Part shown: positions 18,043 through 29,859 of the stretch, piece after piece | Position numbering within the stretch: the first letter of the stretch is position 1 | How the letters are laid out: each line of letters opens with the position of its first letter | Assembly (NCBI GenBank): GCA_003987775.1 | Contig: RXJD01000061.1 | Coordinates: 45,553 to 109,552 of the forward strand | Reading direction: 5' to 3' | Source of the DNA: Mycobacterium sp. | Lineage (GTDB): Bacteria > Actinomycetota > Actinomycetes > Mycobacteriales > Mycobacteriaceae | Length of the DNA: 64,000 nt | Position numbers and translations under genes: made by a program | The notes under the pieces: model-generated | Databases searched by the model: none | What the model was told of the DNA's origin: nothing | What the model saw: the letters and a program-made list of their open reading frames with translations, nothing else

Positions 18043-18058
18043 TGGGTTGATCAACCCA
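18043..18058. promoter_or_regulatory. TGGGnT-N4-AnCCCA operator, copy D (perfect palindrome)
   Basis: TGGGTTGATCAACCCA is a perfect 16-bp palindrome, preceded on the + strand by TATTAT, a good -10 box. It points toward the truncated MOSC gene at 18096, indicating that gene once belonged to the same regulon. Confidence 0.75.
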
Positions 18059-18095
18059 CTCTTTGATGCCGCGCTGAGGCCACGAGGAGGCATGG

Positions 18096-18188
18096 ATGGG
18101 CAAGCTGGTGTCTGTCAACGTCGGCATGCCCCGCGAGGTGCTGGTCTGCTCGGCCGCCCCGGCGAGCGACCTGGTGCTCGACCTGTAG
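18096..18188 (+). pseudogene. Remnant of a MOSC / ferredoxin reductase gene with internal deletion
   Basis: A 30-codon frame behind a strong GAGGAGG. The first residues MGKLVSVNVGMPREV are the usual N-terminus of MOSC-domain proteins. The last part, VLVCSAAPASDLVLDL, looks like the C-terminus of a plant-type ferredoxin domain in phthalate dioxygenase reductase-like enzymes. The most economical explanation is an in-frame deletion of the middle of a MOSC-FNR-2Fe2S fusion protein, leaving both ends joined. Operator copy D and a -10 box survive upstream. Alternatively it is a new tiny ORF. Its stop abuts the stop of the convergent SDR gene. Confidence 0.6.
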
Positions 18189-18926
18189 CTACCGCGCGAA
18201 CGAGGTCTCGCCGCCGGTGACATTGAAGATCGAGCCGTTGACGTAGCTGGCGTCCGGCGAGACGAGAAAGACCACCGCACTGGCGATTTCGTCGGCGTCG
18301 GCGATACGGCGCAATGCGGTCACCCCGGCCAGCTTCTCCAGGAGGCCGGGAGTGGCCTCCGTTCCGGGAGTGTCGGTGGGGCCGGCTGCCACGGCGTTGA
18401 CCCGAACGCCCGATTCGCCGAACTCGTCGGCCCACACCTTGGTCAGCAGCTCCAGGGCAGCCTTCGTGGCGCCATAAATTCCGCCTTTGCGCTTGGGTGC
18501 CGATGCGGCGAGGGTGCTGATGTTGACGATGGCACCGCGGCCCCGATCGGCCATGCCCGGCGCCAATTCCTGCACCAGGATGTACGGGGCGCGCATGTTG
18601 ACGTTGACGTGCTCGTCGAAGACGTCGTCATCGGTGTCGACCGTGTCCCCGAAAATGAAGACGCCGGCGTTGTTGATCAGAATGTCGACGGGACCGGCTT
18701 CGGCCGCCAGTCGACGCACCTGGCCGGCATCGCTGAGCTCAGCGGCGACGAAACGTGCGGTACCGCCGCCGCTTTCGATCTGCCGCACCACCTCGTCGCC
18801 ACGCTCCGCACTGCGCCCATGCACCACCACCTCGGCCCCACGCTGCGCGAGCTGCAGCGCTATGGCCCGGCCGATTCCGGAAGTGGCGCCGGTGACCAGG
18901 GCCCGGTAGCCGCCGAACGAGGTCAC
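18189..18926 (-). CDS. Short-chain dehydrogenase/reductase (SDR)
   Basis: A 245-residue classical SDR: cofactor motif TGATSGIGRAIA, NNAG, catalytic Ser in NISTLA, YxxxK as YGATKAALE, and the VAAGPTDTPG segment. Substrate unknown. GTG 18926 lies 5 bp after the encapsulin stop, so the gene probably belongs to the DyP-encapsulin transcript. It has no obvious encapsulin-loading tail: the C-terminus ends GGETSFAR. Confidence 0.9.
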   Translation of the reverse strand: MTSFGGYRALVTGATSGIGRAIALQLAQRGAEVVVHGRSAERGDEVVRQIESGGGTARFVAAELSDAGQVRRLAAEAGPVDILINNAGVFIFGDTVDTDDDVFDEHVNVNMRAPYILVQELAPGMADRGRGAIVNISTLAASAPKRKGGIYGATKAALELLTKVWADEFGESGVRVNAVAAGPTDTPGTEATPGLLEKLAGVTALRRIADADEIASAVVFLVSPDASYVNGSIFNVTGGETSFAR

Positions 18927-18931
18927 GGGCT

Positions 18932-19738
18932 TCAGTCTCGGGGCGCGGTGAGCGCGACCGATGCCTCGGCCGTGTAGCACAGGAAGGTCAGCGTCTCCTG
19001 CAGGTAGAGCTGCACGGTGTCGGCGTCGTGACTGAGGTAGCCGATCGACACGTCGGTGCCCAGCTGCAGATCGAAATCACCACCGCGAGTGGTCAACACG
19101 AAGGCGCCGTCGATGGCCGGCGCCCAGATGATGTCGCCGTCGACCAGCCGGTTCAAGTGCTCGAGGATCGGATATCCGTGTTCGGTGGTCTCGCTCACCT
19201 TCGTGTACGCCTCGGCCGACAGCAGCACCGCATACGGTCCGTCGACGCCGGCCAGCCGGAGTTCGGTCAGCGCCTGGGTGATCACGTCCGGGATATGGCG
19301 CGGGTCGTCCGGCAGGGTCAGGGGCGGGTTGGAGCTGGCACTGCGGATGCCCTGGATCGACGCCGGGGCGTAGCCCTCGAAGATGCCGCGGTCCTCCACG
19401 AACGCCAGCTTCTTGGCCGCCACCTTCACCGGCTCCCAATCCGAGTCGTTGGAGCCGCGCTCGACGTCGTCGATCTCGTTGCGGGACAAGGTGAACGGGA
19501 CCCGTAGCCGGACCAGCGGGCGGCTGTCGCGCAGGTGCGCGATCACGCCGTCGGTAGGCGATTCCAGGTCGATCAGGCGGCCGGTGCTGACGGCTGCCGT
19601 CACCGGGCCGCCGGGCTCGCTGACGTCCACCACGCGCCGGCCGGCGATGTGCCGCTTGAATGTCCGTGCTGCCTCTACTTCGATCTCCGCCCAGGCGGCT
19701 TCGGTGATCGGCGCCAGGTCGCGGTACAGGTTGTTCAT
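18932..19738 (-). CDS. cfp29: Encapsulin nanocompartment shell protein (Cfp29 homologue)
   Basis: Family 1 encapsulin, 268 residues, HK97-type capsid fold. Signature parts are [51 protein letters not shown] and YLQETLTFLCYTAEAS. It self-assembles into a protein shell that packages enzymes carrying a C-terminal targeting peptide. The start codon overlaps the DyP stop (ATGA), giving tight coupling of cargo and shell. Matches Rv0798c; in M. tuberculosis the shell also carries other cargo. Confidence 0.96.
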   Translation of the reverse strand: MNNLYRDLAPITEAAWAEIEVEAARTFKRHIAGRRVVDVSEPGGPVTAAVSTGRLIDLESPTDGVIAHLRDSRPLVRLRVPFTLSRNEIDDVERGSNDSDWEPVKVAAKKLAFVEDRGIFEGYAPASIQGIRSASSNPPLTLPDDPRHIPDVITQALTELRLAGVDGPYAVLLSAEAYTKVSETTEHGYPILEHLNRLVDGDIIWAPAIDGAFVLTTRGGDFDLQLGTDVSIGYLSHDADTVQLYLQETLTFLCYTAEASVALTAPRD

Positions 19739-20754
19739 CGAGAGAGTCCTTTCAGGCTGCCGATCGAAAGTGAGCCGTCATGTGAGGCCGGAGCCGCGGC
19801 CGGGGCCGGGGCCGGGGTTTGCGGCAGGGGCGGCGGATCGTCGAGGAAGTCGACGGTGGGGGAGAAGAACAGCCCGCCGGTCACCGCGGTGGAGAAATCC
19901 AGGACGCGGTCGGTGTTGCCGGGTGGATCACCGAGGAACATGTTGCGCAGCAGACGTTCGGTGACCGACGGGGTACGCGAATATCCGATGAAGTAGGTGC
20001 CGTACTCACTCTTGCCCACCTCACCGAAGGGCATGTTGTGCCGCACGATCTTCAGTTCGGTGCCGTCCTCGTCGGTGATCACGTTGAGCGCGATGTGGGA
20101 GTTGGCGGGTTTGACGTCGTCACCCAACTCGATGTCTTCCAGCTTGGTGCGTCCGATCACCCGCTCCTGCTCGGTCACCGAGAGTGAATCCCAGGACGTC
20201 ATGTCGTGGACGTACTTCTGCACGTGCACGTAGCACGAGCCGGTGAAATCGGGGTCCTCGTCTCCGACGGTGGTCGAGCTGACGGCGATCGGGCCGTCGG
20301 GATTCTCGGTGCCGTCCACGAACCCGAGGAGGTCGCGGTTGTCGAAGAACCGGAAGCCGTGGACCTCGTCGACCACCGTGACGGCGCCGGCCATCCCCTT
20401 GAGGATGCGCCCGGCCAGTTCGAAGCACACATCCATGGACTCCGCGCGGAGATGGAACAACAGATCGCCGGGGGTGGCTGGCGCGGTGTGGCGCGGCCCC
20501 GTCAATTCGGTGAAGGGATGCAACTCGGCGGGACGTGGGCCGGAGAACAACCGGTCCCAGGCGTCGGAGCCGATCGAGGTGATCGCCGACAGTCTCTTGG
20601 TCGGGTCGCGAAACCCTATCGCCCGCACCAAGCCGGAGATGTCGGGCAGCGCATCGTGTACCGCCTCCTCGCCGCCGTCGTTGATGGTGGCTACCAGAAA
20701 TATCGCGGCTGGCGTCAACGGCGCCAGTATGGGCTGCGGCTGCACGGCGGGCAC
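19735..20754 (-). CDS. dyp: Dye-decolorizing peroxidase (DyP), encapsulin cargo
   Basis: A 339-residue haem peroxidase of the DyP family (Rv0799c). The GxxDG-type motif is seen in [13 protein letters not shown] with the catalytic Asp, and a distal Arg region follows near GYSRTP. The C-terminus is a Pro/Ala-rich linker ending [12 protein letters not shown], which matches the known encapsulin cargo-loading peptide, so the protein should be packaged in the neighbouring shell. GTG 20754 was chosen by homology; the open frame extends far upstream into pepC and is not coding there. Confidence 0.94.
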   Translation of the reverse strand: MPAVQPQPILAPLTPAAIFLVATINDGGEEAVHDALPDISGLVRAIGFRDPTKRLSAITSIGSDAWDRLFSGPRPAELHPFTELTGPRHTAPATPGDLLFHLRAESMDVCFELAGRILKGMAGAVTVVDEVHGFRFFDNRDLLGFVDGTENPDGPIAVSSTTVGDEDPDFTGSCYVHVQKYVHDMTSWDSLSVTEQERVIGRTKLEDIELGDDVKPANSHIALNVITDEDGTELKIVRHNMPFGEVGKSEYGTYFIGYSRTPSVTERLLRNMFLGDPPGNTDRVLDFSTAVTGGLFFSPTVDFLDDPPPLPQTPAPAPAAAPASHDGSLSIGSLKGLSR

Positions 20755-20805
20755 AGGCAAGACCCTAACGCCCTTGCGCGAGGAGCGGTGCTTAACCTGG
20801 GCTGT

Positions 20806-22059
20806 ATGGTGGCCACCGCCTCGGGTCTGGGTGAATTCATCGATGCGTCCCCGTCGCCGTTCCACGCGTGCGCCACGGCGGCCGCCCGGTTGATCGACGC
20901 CGGATACACCGAACTCAGCGAGGTGGATCGCTGGCCCGATCAGCCGGGCCGCTACTTCACCGTGCGGGCCGGCTCGCTGATCGCCTGGTGTGCGCCCGCG
21001 AGTCTGATGCCGTTCCGGATCGTCGGCGCCCACACGGACAGCCCGAACCTCCGGGTCAAGCAGCACCCTGACCGCAGCGTGGCCGGCTGGAAGGTCGTGG
21101 CGCTGGAGCCCTACGGCGGTGCGTGGCTGAACTCCTGGCTGGACCGCGACCTCGGCATCAGTGGGCGGTTGTCGGTGCGCGACGGCAGCGGGGTCAGCCA
21201 CCGCCTGGTCCGGATCGACGAGCCGATTCTGCGGGTTCCCCAGCTGGCCATCCACCTGGCGGAGGACCGCAAGTCGGTGACGCTGGACCCGCAGCGGCAC
21301 CTCAACGCGGTGTGGGGCGTCGGTGACGCGTCGTTCGTCAGGTATGTCGCTGAGCAGGCCGGAGTGGATCCGGACGAGGTGTTGTCCGCGGACCTGATGA
21401 CCCATGACCTGACACCGTCGACCGTGGTCGGCGCCGACGGCAGCCTGCTCAGCGCACCGCGGCTGGATAACCAGGCCAGCTGTTATGCGGGACTGGAAGC
21501 CCTGCTGGCGCAGACGCCGGACGCATTCTGCCCGGTGCTGGTGCTCTTCGACCACGAAGAGGTGGGCTCGACGTCCGACCACGGCGCACAGTCCAACCTG
21601 TTGAGCACCGTCCTGGAACGAATCGTGCTGGCCGCCGGCGGCAACCGCGAAGACTTCCTGCGGTTACTGCCCGCCTCGATGCTGGCGTCCGCCGACATGG
21701 CGCACGCGACGCACCCCAACTACCCGGAGCGCCACGAGCCGGGACACCAGATCGCGGTCAACGCGGGCCCGGTGCTGAAGGTGCACCCGAACCTGCGCTA
21801 TGCCACCGACGGCCGCACCGCCGCGGCATTCGCCGTTGCCTGCGAGCAGGCGGGGGTGCCTCTGCAGCGCTACGAGCACCGGGCGGACCTGCCGTGCGGA
21901 TCGACGATCGGACCGATGGCTTCGGCGCAAACCGGTATTCCGACGGTGGACGTCGGCGCCGCCCAGTTGGCCATGCACTCGGCGCGGGAGTTGATGGGCG
22001 CGCACGATGTCGGTGCGTATGCGGCTGCACTGCAGGCATTTCTGGCGCCCGAGGCATAA
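20806..22059 (+). CDS. pepC: M18 family aminopeptidase
   Basis: A 417-residue zinc aminopeptidase (Rv0800, PepC). Metal-binding segments are visible: [44 protein letters not shown] (Glu/His ligands) and [10 protein letters not shown], with a final His in [11 protein letters not shown]. Releases N-terminal residues from peptides in the cytosol. ATG 20806 is 51 bp from the divergent DyP start. Confidence 0.94.
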   Translation: MVATASGLGEFIDASPSPFHACATAAARLIDAGYTELSEVDRWPDQPGRYFTVRAGSLIAWCAPASLMPFRIVGAHTDSPNLRVKQHPDRSVAGWKVVALEPYGGAWLNSWLDRDLGISGRLSVRDGSGVSHRLVRIDEPILRVPQLAIHLAEDRKSVTLDPQRHLNAVWGVGDASFVRYVAEQAGVDPDEVLSADLMTHDLTPSTVVGADGSLLSAPRLDNQASCYAGLEALLAQTPDAFCPVLVLFDHEEVGSTSDHGAQSNLLSTVLERIVLAAGGNREDFLRLLPASMLASADMAHATHPNYPERHEPGHQIAVNAGPVLKVHPNLRYATDGRTAAAFAVACEQAGVPLQRYEHRADLPCGSTIGPMASAQTGIPTVDVGAAQLAMHSARELMGAHDVGAYAAALQAFLAPEA

Positions 22060-22069
22060 AGTCGGCTGC

Positions 22070-22417
22070 ATGGCACTCAATGTGGAGATGGTCACTTTCG
22101 ACTGCACCGATCCGGTGACGCTGGCCGGCTGGTGGGCCGAGCACTTCGGCGGAAAGACGCACGAGTTGATGCCCGGTGAGTTCATCGCCGTGATACGTCC
22201 GGAGGGGCCGCGGCTCGCCTTTCAGAAGGTGGCCGAACCGACCCCCGGGAAGAACCGGGTCCATCTGGATTTCGGCGCCGAGGATATGGATGCCGAAGTC
22301 GCCCGACTGACCGCCGCCGGCGCCAGCGAGGTCGAGCGGCACAGCTTCGGCGACAACTTCCATTGGGTGGTGCTCGCCGATCCGGAGGGCAACCAGTTCT
22401 GCGTCGCCGGCACCTGA
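22070..22417 (+). CDS. VOC/glyoxalase-fold protein (Rv0801 type)
   Basis: A 115-residue single-module VOC protein of the glyoxalase-like domain type. It starts MALNVEMVTFDCTDPVTLAGWW, contains NRVHLDFGAEDMDAEV and ends VVLADPEGNQFCVAGT. The canonical Glu near the C-terminus is replaced in the region EGNQFCV, so metal-dependent catalysis is doubtful. It starts 10 bp after pepC, likely the same transcript. Confidence 0.84.
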   Translation: MALNVEMVTFDCTDPVTLAGWWAEHFGGKTHELMPGEFIAVIRPEGPRLAFQKVAEPTPGKNRVHLDFGAEDMDAEVARLTAAGASEVERHSFGDNFHWVVLADPEGNQFCVAGT

Positions 22418-22430
22418 GGCGGGAACCTAG

Positions 22431-24731
<2,301 letters not shown>

Positions 24732-24748
24732 GGCTTCGCGCACTGGGT

Positions 24749-25369
24749 TTGGCCGCTGTCCTGGTCGGCTGGAGCTTCGCCGGCCCGCGGTTGCCGGCTG
24801 CGTACCGCACACCGGTGCAGGCAGCCGGCGGCACCGTGCTGGCCCTGACGACGCGGGCGCCGTTGGGATTTCGCCCACCACGGGTGTGGGCCGGGGTGCG
24901 GCTGGGTTCGTCGGCGGCAGCGCTGGTGGCGGTCACGATCGCGGCTACGACGCCCGTTCCCCGGGTGCGACTGTCCATGTCAGCGCGCGACGTGCCGGCG
25001 TCGGTGCCGGGCTGGCTGGGCTGGCAGATACCGGTCGGCACGGTGTGGGCCGAGGAGGCCGCCTTTCGCGGTGCGCTGGGCGGCGCGGCCCGGCAGGCAT
25101 TCGGGGTCGCGGGTGGACGGCTGCTGCAGGCCGGCGCGTTCGGTCTGTCCCACATCGCCGACGCTCGATCGGCGGGCGAACCGTTGCTGCCCATCGTGGT
25201 GGTGACCGGCTTGGCGGGCTGGTTGTTCGGCTGGTTGGCCGAGCGCAGCGGCAGCCTGCTGGCGCCGATCCTGGTGCACCTGGCCATCAACGAGGCGGGC
25301 GCGATCGCCGTGGTGGCCGTACAGCGCCGAAAGTGGAACGGCTCACATGGCGCGCGATCGGGCGCGTGA
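24749..25369 (+). CDS. CPBP (CAAX-like) intramembrane metalloprotease
   Basis: A ~206-residue membrane protein of the Abi/CPBP family (Rv0804 position). The three motifs are present: EEAAFRGAL, FGLSHIADA and HLAINEAG, supplying the Glu/Arg and His/His-Asn of the active site. Several hydrophobic helices surround them. Role unknown; relatives act in bacteriocin immunity or membrane protein processing. No ATG or GTG fits the frame, so TTG 24749 or a start inside the purL end is used; the start is uncertain. Confidence 0.78.
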   Translation: MAAVLVGWSFAGPRLPAAYRTPVQAAGGTVLALTTRAPLGFRPPRVWAGVRLGSSAAALVAVTIAATTPVPRVRLSMSARDVPASVPGWLGWQIPVGTVWAEEAAFRGALGGAARQAFGVAGGRLLQAGAFGLSHIADARSAGEPLLPIVVVTGLAGWLFGWLAERSGSLLAPILVHLAINEAGAIAVVAVQRRKWNGSHGARSGA

Positions 25370-25420
25370 CGCCCTACACTTGTTAATTGCTTGTTAAATA
25401 CCCAGCTAGAGGGGGCGCCG

Positions 25421-26377
25421 GTGCACAGACTCAGGGCCGCGGAGCACCCGCGGCCGGACTATGTACTTCTGCACATCAGCGACACCCACCTGGTGGGCGG
25501 GGACGGTCCGCTGTATGGCGACGTCGATGCCGACGGCCGGCTGGGTGAGCTTCTCGGACAGCTGAACGACTCGGGGGTGCGCCCCGACGCCATCGTCTTC
25601 ACCGGTGATCTCGCCGACAAGGGGGAGCCCGCCGCCTATCGCAAGCTTCGCGACCTGGTTGAGCCGTTCGCGGCCGACCTCGGCGCCGAACTCGTCTGGG
25701 TGATGGGCAACCACGACGACCGGGCGGAACTGCGCCGACTGCTGCTGGACGAAGTGCCGTCCATGGCTCCGGTCGACCATGTGCGCAGGATCGATGGACT
25801 GCGCATCATCACCCTCGACACCTCGGTGCCGGGTTACCACCACGGCGAAATCCGGCCGGCTCAATTGGATTGGCTTGCACAGGAACTGGCGACACCGGCG
25901 CCCGACGGCACCATACTGGCCCTGCACCACCCACCGATTCCCAGCGTGCTGGACATGGCCGTCACGGTGGAACTGCGCGACCAGGCCCCACTGGGACGGG
26001 TGCTGAAGGGCAGCGACGTCCGCGCCATCCTGGCCGGGCACCTGCACTACTCGACGAATGCCACCTTCGCCGGGATTCCGGTCTCGGTCGCCTCGGCCAC
26101 CTGCTACACCCAGGACCTCACCGTCGCCGTCGGCGGCACCCGCGGCCGAGACGGCGCGCAGGCCTGCAACCTGGTGCACATCTACCCGGAAACCGTTGTG
26201 CACTCGGTCATCCCGCTGGGCGGCGGAAACACCGTCGGCACGTTCGTCTCCCCCGGCCAGGCGCAGCGCAACATCGCCGAAGCCGGCATCTTCATCGAGC
26301 CGTCCCGGCGCGACTCGCTTTTCAGGCACCCTCCGATGGCACTGACGTCGACGGCACCGCAAGGTCGGGGCGACTGA
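25421..26377 (+). CDS. Class III cyclic nucleotide phosphodiesterase (Rv0805)
   Basis: A 318-residue dimetal metallophosphoesterase hydrolysing cAMP (and 2',3'-cyclic nucleotides), equal in length to Rv0805. Metal ligands are visible in order: ISDTHL (Asp21, His23), [24 protein letters not shown] and [11 protein letters not shown]. The long C-terminal region, reported in M. tuberculosis to contact the cell envelope, is retained. GTG 25421 is chosen from homology, with a purine-rich GAGGGGG upstream. Its last 56 bp overlap the convergent Stealth gene. Confidence 0.95.
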   Translation: MHRLRAAEHPRPDYVLLHISDTHLVGGDGPLYGDVDADGRLGELLGQLNDSGVRPDAIVFTGDLADKGEPAAYRKLRDLVEPFAADLGAELVWVMGNHDDRAELRRLLLDEVPSMAPVDHVRRIDGLRIITLDTSVPGYHHGEIRPAQLDWLAQELATPAPDGTILALHHPPIPSVLDMAVTVELRDQAPLGRVLKGSDVRAILAGHLHYSTNATFAGIPVSVASATCYTQDLTVAVGGTRGRDGAQACNLVHIYPETVVHSVIPLGGGNTVGTFVSPGQAQRNIAEAGIFIEPSRRDSLFRHPPMALTSTAPQGRGD

Positions 26378-27902
26378 CCCCGGCCGGAACCTTCTCCCAG
26401 GGTGCGGGAATCGGAAAATACCGCTCCAGGAAGGCGATGACCCGTTCGGCGCGTTCGGCGGCGGAGACTTCGGGAAAGCTGCTGTCGTTGAGGCAGAAGA
26501 AGTGGTGCCGGCGATTCTTGCGCAGCTCGGGCAGCAGGCTCAGGCCCGCCCGGGTGGTCGTGTTCACGTAGCGGACTCTGGCCTTCTCCTGCGGAACAGC
26601 GCGACCGGTCAGCAACGCGTAGTAGTGGTAAAACGAATTCGTCACCGAGATGTCGGTGTAGGAGCGAAATGCGCTGGCCTGCGTGCGGGCGAACTCGTCG
26701 GGAAATTCGCGCTCCATCTCCAGCAGGATGCTCTTGCGCAGCGGCACCGCGGTGTGTTCGAGATGGCGGGTGATGAGCTGCCCGAACCGCTCCACGAGCA
26801 ATTGCCGGTTCACCCGGGCGGCGTTCTCGAAGCCGCTGCGGCCGGGGTGGTTGGCGCCCAGTCCGATTCGGGTATCGGCTTCGATGAACCTGCTGACCCC
26901 GCCGGGGGAGAAGAACATGCTGGGCCGCAGCGGGCGGCCGAAGAACATGTCGTCATTGGAGTACAGGAAATGCTCGCTGAGGTCGGCGATGTGGTGCAGC
27001 TGGCTCTCCACCGCGTGCGAATTGTAGGTCGGCAGCGCAGCCGGGTCTGAAAAGTGTTCGATCGCAGGGACAATGGTGATCTTGGGGTGTTCGGCGAGCC
27101 AGGCCGGCGGCGCCGAATCCGTCGCGATGAAGATGCGGCGGATCCATGGGGCGAACATGTTCACCGAGCGCAGTGCGTATTTCAGTTCGTCGATCTGGCG
27201 GATGCGGGCCTCGGCATCGTCGCCTTCACCCACCACGTGTCCGGATAGCCGGGCGGCCCGCCGGGCGCGGAACTCCGGGTCACTGCCGTCGACCCAGGAG
27301 AAGACCAGGTCGATGTCGAACGTCACGTCGCCGGCGTGCGGGGTGAACATGCCTTCCAGCGTCGGCCACTTATAGCCGTGGAGTTTGACGGTCGCGGGGG
27401 TGATTTCGTCGCGCGGGAGCACCCTGCGGGTCAGTGAGTTCTCCACCGGGCATCCGATCGCGTTCTCGTCGAACGACCAGAACTGCAGATCGACACCGAA
27501 TGCCGGGCCGTAGCGAAATCCGCCGGGCGCAATCCTGCGCCGGTATACCCGCAGGACGCGCGGATCGGGCGAGGTGGACAGCCTGCCACCCGCAAGAAGC
27601 ACCTGTCCGTCAACACTTTTCGCGTACATCGGTTCGGTGGCGCAGGCAACCGCCAATGCCTGTTCGACGGCCGCGCGCAACCGGATATCGACGGCGAGGA
27701 TCGGGCGATCCTTGTGATCGCGGACCAGAAGGTAGGGAATACCGTTCCGGTTCAACGTTTTTCGGAGAAAAACCAGATCCTCGATCTGTGCCTCATGCGG
27801 TGTGAGACTGGCCTCCACGCGCGCGATCCGGCCTCGACGGTTCACCGTAACGGGCGAACCGGGGACGGACCGGTCGCCGTCGCTGGAAAAAATTTTTGGC
27901 AC
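26322..27902 (-). CDS. cpsY: Stealth-family capsular polysaccharide phosphotransferase (CpsY)
   Basis: A 526-residue hexose-1-phosphoryltransferase of the Stealth family (Rv0806c). The conserved regions are clear: [15 protein letters not shown] (CR1), [20 protein letters not shown] (CR2), [15 protein letters not shown] (CR3) and the C-terminal NDSSFPEV region (CR4). Such enzymes transfer sugar-1-phosphates to make phosphodiester-linked surface glycans. GTG 27902 start. The 192 bp before it contain no gene I can support; the upstream MCE gene is on the same strand. Confidence 0.91.
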   Translation of the reverse strand: MPKIFSSDGDRSVPGSPVTVNRRGRIARVEASLTPHEAQIEDLVFLRKTLNRNGIPYLLVRDHKDRPILAVDIRLRAAVEQALAVACATEPMYAKSVDGQVLLAGGRLSTSPDPRVLRVYRRRIAPGGFRYGPAFGVDLQFWSFDENAIGCPVENSLTRRVLPRDEITPATVKLHGYKWPTLEGMFTPHAGDVTFDIDLVFSWVDGSDPEFRARRAARLSGHVVGEGDDAEARIRQIDELKYALRSVNMFAPWIRRIFIATDSAPPAWLAEHPKITIVPAIEHFSDPAALPTYNSHAVESQLHHIADLSEHFLYSNDDMFFGRPLRPSMFFSPGGVSRFIEADTRIGLGANHPGRSGFENAARVNRQLLVERFGQLITRHLEHTAVPLRKSILLEMEREFPDEFARTQASAFRSYTDISVTNSFYHYYALLTGRAVPQEKARVRYVNTTTRAGLSLLPELRKNRRHHFFCLNDSSFPEVSAAERAERVIAFLERYFPIPAPWEKVPAGVSRPDLAVPSTSVPSEGA

Positions 27903-28094
27903 CGGACCACCACCTCAGGTCGAAGTCACCCCAACATCCGCAGAATCCCACACTTGTGCCGGGATCGCGCGTCGGAGTGATAACTGTTGCAGGACAGTCG
28001 ATTTAGTCTGGTTCCGATACCTGGACTTAACGGTCAGTTCACCTTGACGTCATGTGGATCGGCGAACCCGTGATCCGGCGGTGCGACGTCGCCG

Positions 28095-29309
28095 TCAGGG
28101 GTTGATGGTGTAGTCGCCGATCTGCCGGCCCCATACATAGTCGAGAAACATCGGTGAACCGATCTCGAAATGGTTGTAGGGAGCCAGGTCGTAACCTGCG
28201 TCCATCACCAGATACGGAGCGGGCCACAGGTCCCTGGTGATCTTCTGCCAGCAGCCCGGTTTCCCGCCGGGGCCACCCCTGGTGTTGGTCCGGGGCAGGT
28301 TCTCGGGGTAGATGTACGGGCCCGGTGCTCCCGTGATGGCGCCCGCCGAGGTTGCCCCGAGTGCGTAGCCGTTGAACCCGAGCGCATTGCGGATCCTGGG
28401 CGCCACTTCGTCGTAGTTGCGTATCGTGCACACGATCTCGGGGCTGTACTCGTCGAGCAGCTGCGCCGTGGGAATGAGGTCGGCGGCTCCCCGTGCCAGG
28501 TAGGGCCCGGCGCGCTCGAACACCGGGGTCGCGGTGTCGGCGAATCCGGCGGCGGCCAGCAGCGCGGCGTCGAGATCGTTGCGCTGCTGACTGACGGTGT
28601 GTGCCGTGATGCTCGCCGCGTCGAGCGCCGCCAGCAGCTCCGGTGCGGCGTCGGCGTAGATGTCACCCAGAGCCGCCAGGCGCTGCACGTCCAGGCGGGC
28701 CGCAGGCAATTGCGGGTTCAGGTCGTCGAGGATCGCGTTTCCGTTGGTCAGTGAGGTGCCGAACTTGTCGCCCAGCCCCGCCAGTGCCAGGCCGGCCGCG
28801 TTGAGCGTCAGATTGAGCTTGACCGGATCGACCTTCTCGGCGATGGCGGTCAGGGTCTGGAACAGTGTGTTGAATTCGGTGGTCACCTTCGTCGCATCGA
28901 TCACGATCGACGGCGTGATATGTTGCGGCGCCGGTTCTTTCGGCGAGCTGAGCGACACGTATTTGTTGCCGAATACGGTGGTCGCCTTGATCTCGGCGGC
29001 GACGTTGGCCGGAATCTGCGGGATGTACTTGGGGAAGATGTCGAGGACCAGCTGGGCTGCCGGGACGCCGTCGCGGCTGATCTCGGAGATGGCGCCCACC
29101 CGGCCGATCTGCACGCCGTTGTAGGTGACCTTCGCGCCCGGATCCATCACCAGGCCCGCCCGGGGGGCTACCATCGTCAGCTTCGTCTTCGGGGTGAAGT
29201 TCCCGCGGAACTGCCAGTACAGCGCGCCCAGGACAAGCGTCAGCGCCACCAGCGCGACAAGGCCGATGGTCCGGTACGGTGGCCGCGCGCCCGAGCGACG
29301 ACGCTCCAT
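28095..29309 (-). CDS. Orphan MCE-family (MlaD-domain) protein
   Basis: A 404-residue cell-envelope protein. One N-terminal transmembrane anchor (TIGLVALVALTLVLGALYW) is followed by the MlaD/MCE domain (RAGLVMDPGAKVTYNGVQIG, then KATTVFGNKYVSL) and a long helical MCE C-terminal region. MCE proteins form hexameric lipid-import tubes, normally encoded six together with two yrbE permeases. Here it stands alone. It might join another Mce complex or act in a separate one. Confidence 0.88.
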   Translation of the reverse strand: MERRRSGARPPYRTIGLVALVALTLVLGALYWQFRGNFTPKTKLTMVAPRAGLVMDPGAKVTYNGVQIGRVGAISEISRDGVPAAQLVLDIFPKYIPQIPANVAAEIKATTVFGNKYVSLSSPKEPAPQHITPSIVIDATKVTTEFNTLFQTLTAIAEKVDPVKLNLTLNAAGLALAGLGDKFGTSLTNGNAILDDLNPQLPAARLDVQRLAALGDIYADAAPELLAALDAASITAHTVSQQRNDLDAALLAAAGFADTATPVFERAGPYLARGAADLIPTAQLLDEYSPEIVCTIRNYDEVAPRIRNALGFNGYALGATSAGAITGAPGPYIYPENLPRTNTRGGPGGKPGCWQKITRDLWPAPYLVMDAGYDLAPYNHFEIGSPMFLDYVWGRQIGDYTINP

Positions 29310-29328
29310 GATTCTGAGACCCTAGGGT

Positions 29329-29721
29329 ATGGCCGCCCGTCAGAAAGCCGATCCGGCAAAGACACGGCAGGCCGTGTCGGCGATCGCCGACTGGCTGCGC
29401 GACGAAACCCACCCGATGCCCGAGCGGGCCGCCCTCGCCGCCGCTGTCCGTCTCACGGCCCGGACCCTGGCCGACCTGGCTCCCGGTGCCAGCGTGGAGG
29501 TGCGGATACCGCCGTTCGTCGCAGTGCAATGCGTTTCCGGTCCCCGGCACACCCGCGGCACGCCGCCCAATGTGGTGGAAACCGATCCGCGCACGTGGCT
29601 GATGGTGGCAACGGGGCTGATGGGGTTCGGCGACGCAGCCAACGGCGGCGCCCTGACTCTTTCGGGGTCACGTGCGTGTGAAATAGAACACTGGATGCCG
29701 TTGTTGCGTTTAACGCCTTGA
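29329..29721 (+). CDS. Sterol carrier family protein (Rv0807 homologue)
   Basis: A 130-residue protein of the actinobacterial sterol-carrier/bacterial SCP-like set. It has a helical N-terminus, the strand pair SVEVRIPPFVAVQC, TDPRTWLMVATGLMGF and the small-residue end GALTLSGSRACEIEHWMPLL. Function not established. Conserved just before purF in mycobacteria and divergent from the MCE gene. Confidence 0.82.
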   Translation: MAARQKADPAKTRQAVSAIADWLRDETHPMPERAALAAAVRLTARTLADLAPGASVEVRIPPFVAVQCVSGPRHTRGTPPNVVETDPRTWLMVATGLMGFGDAANGGALTLSGSRACEIEHWMPLLRLTP

Positions 29722-29859
29722 CCTCTACTGACCTGGAGTTTGTCGGGCGACACGCCCATCTTGTCCACCGCAACACGCGGTTCGGCATTGCGCAGGCCGC
29801 CCGCGGTGCCCGTAGACTCCGTAGACGTCACTAACCGCGCCCTAGGGAGCCGCCACGCC

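Noticed and set aside
18005-18220. 71-codon plus-strand frame over operator D
   Set aside because: It runs through the promoter and reads the MOSC remnant in the wrong frame; the frame from ATG 18096 fits homology.
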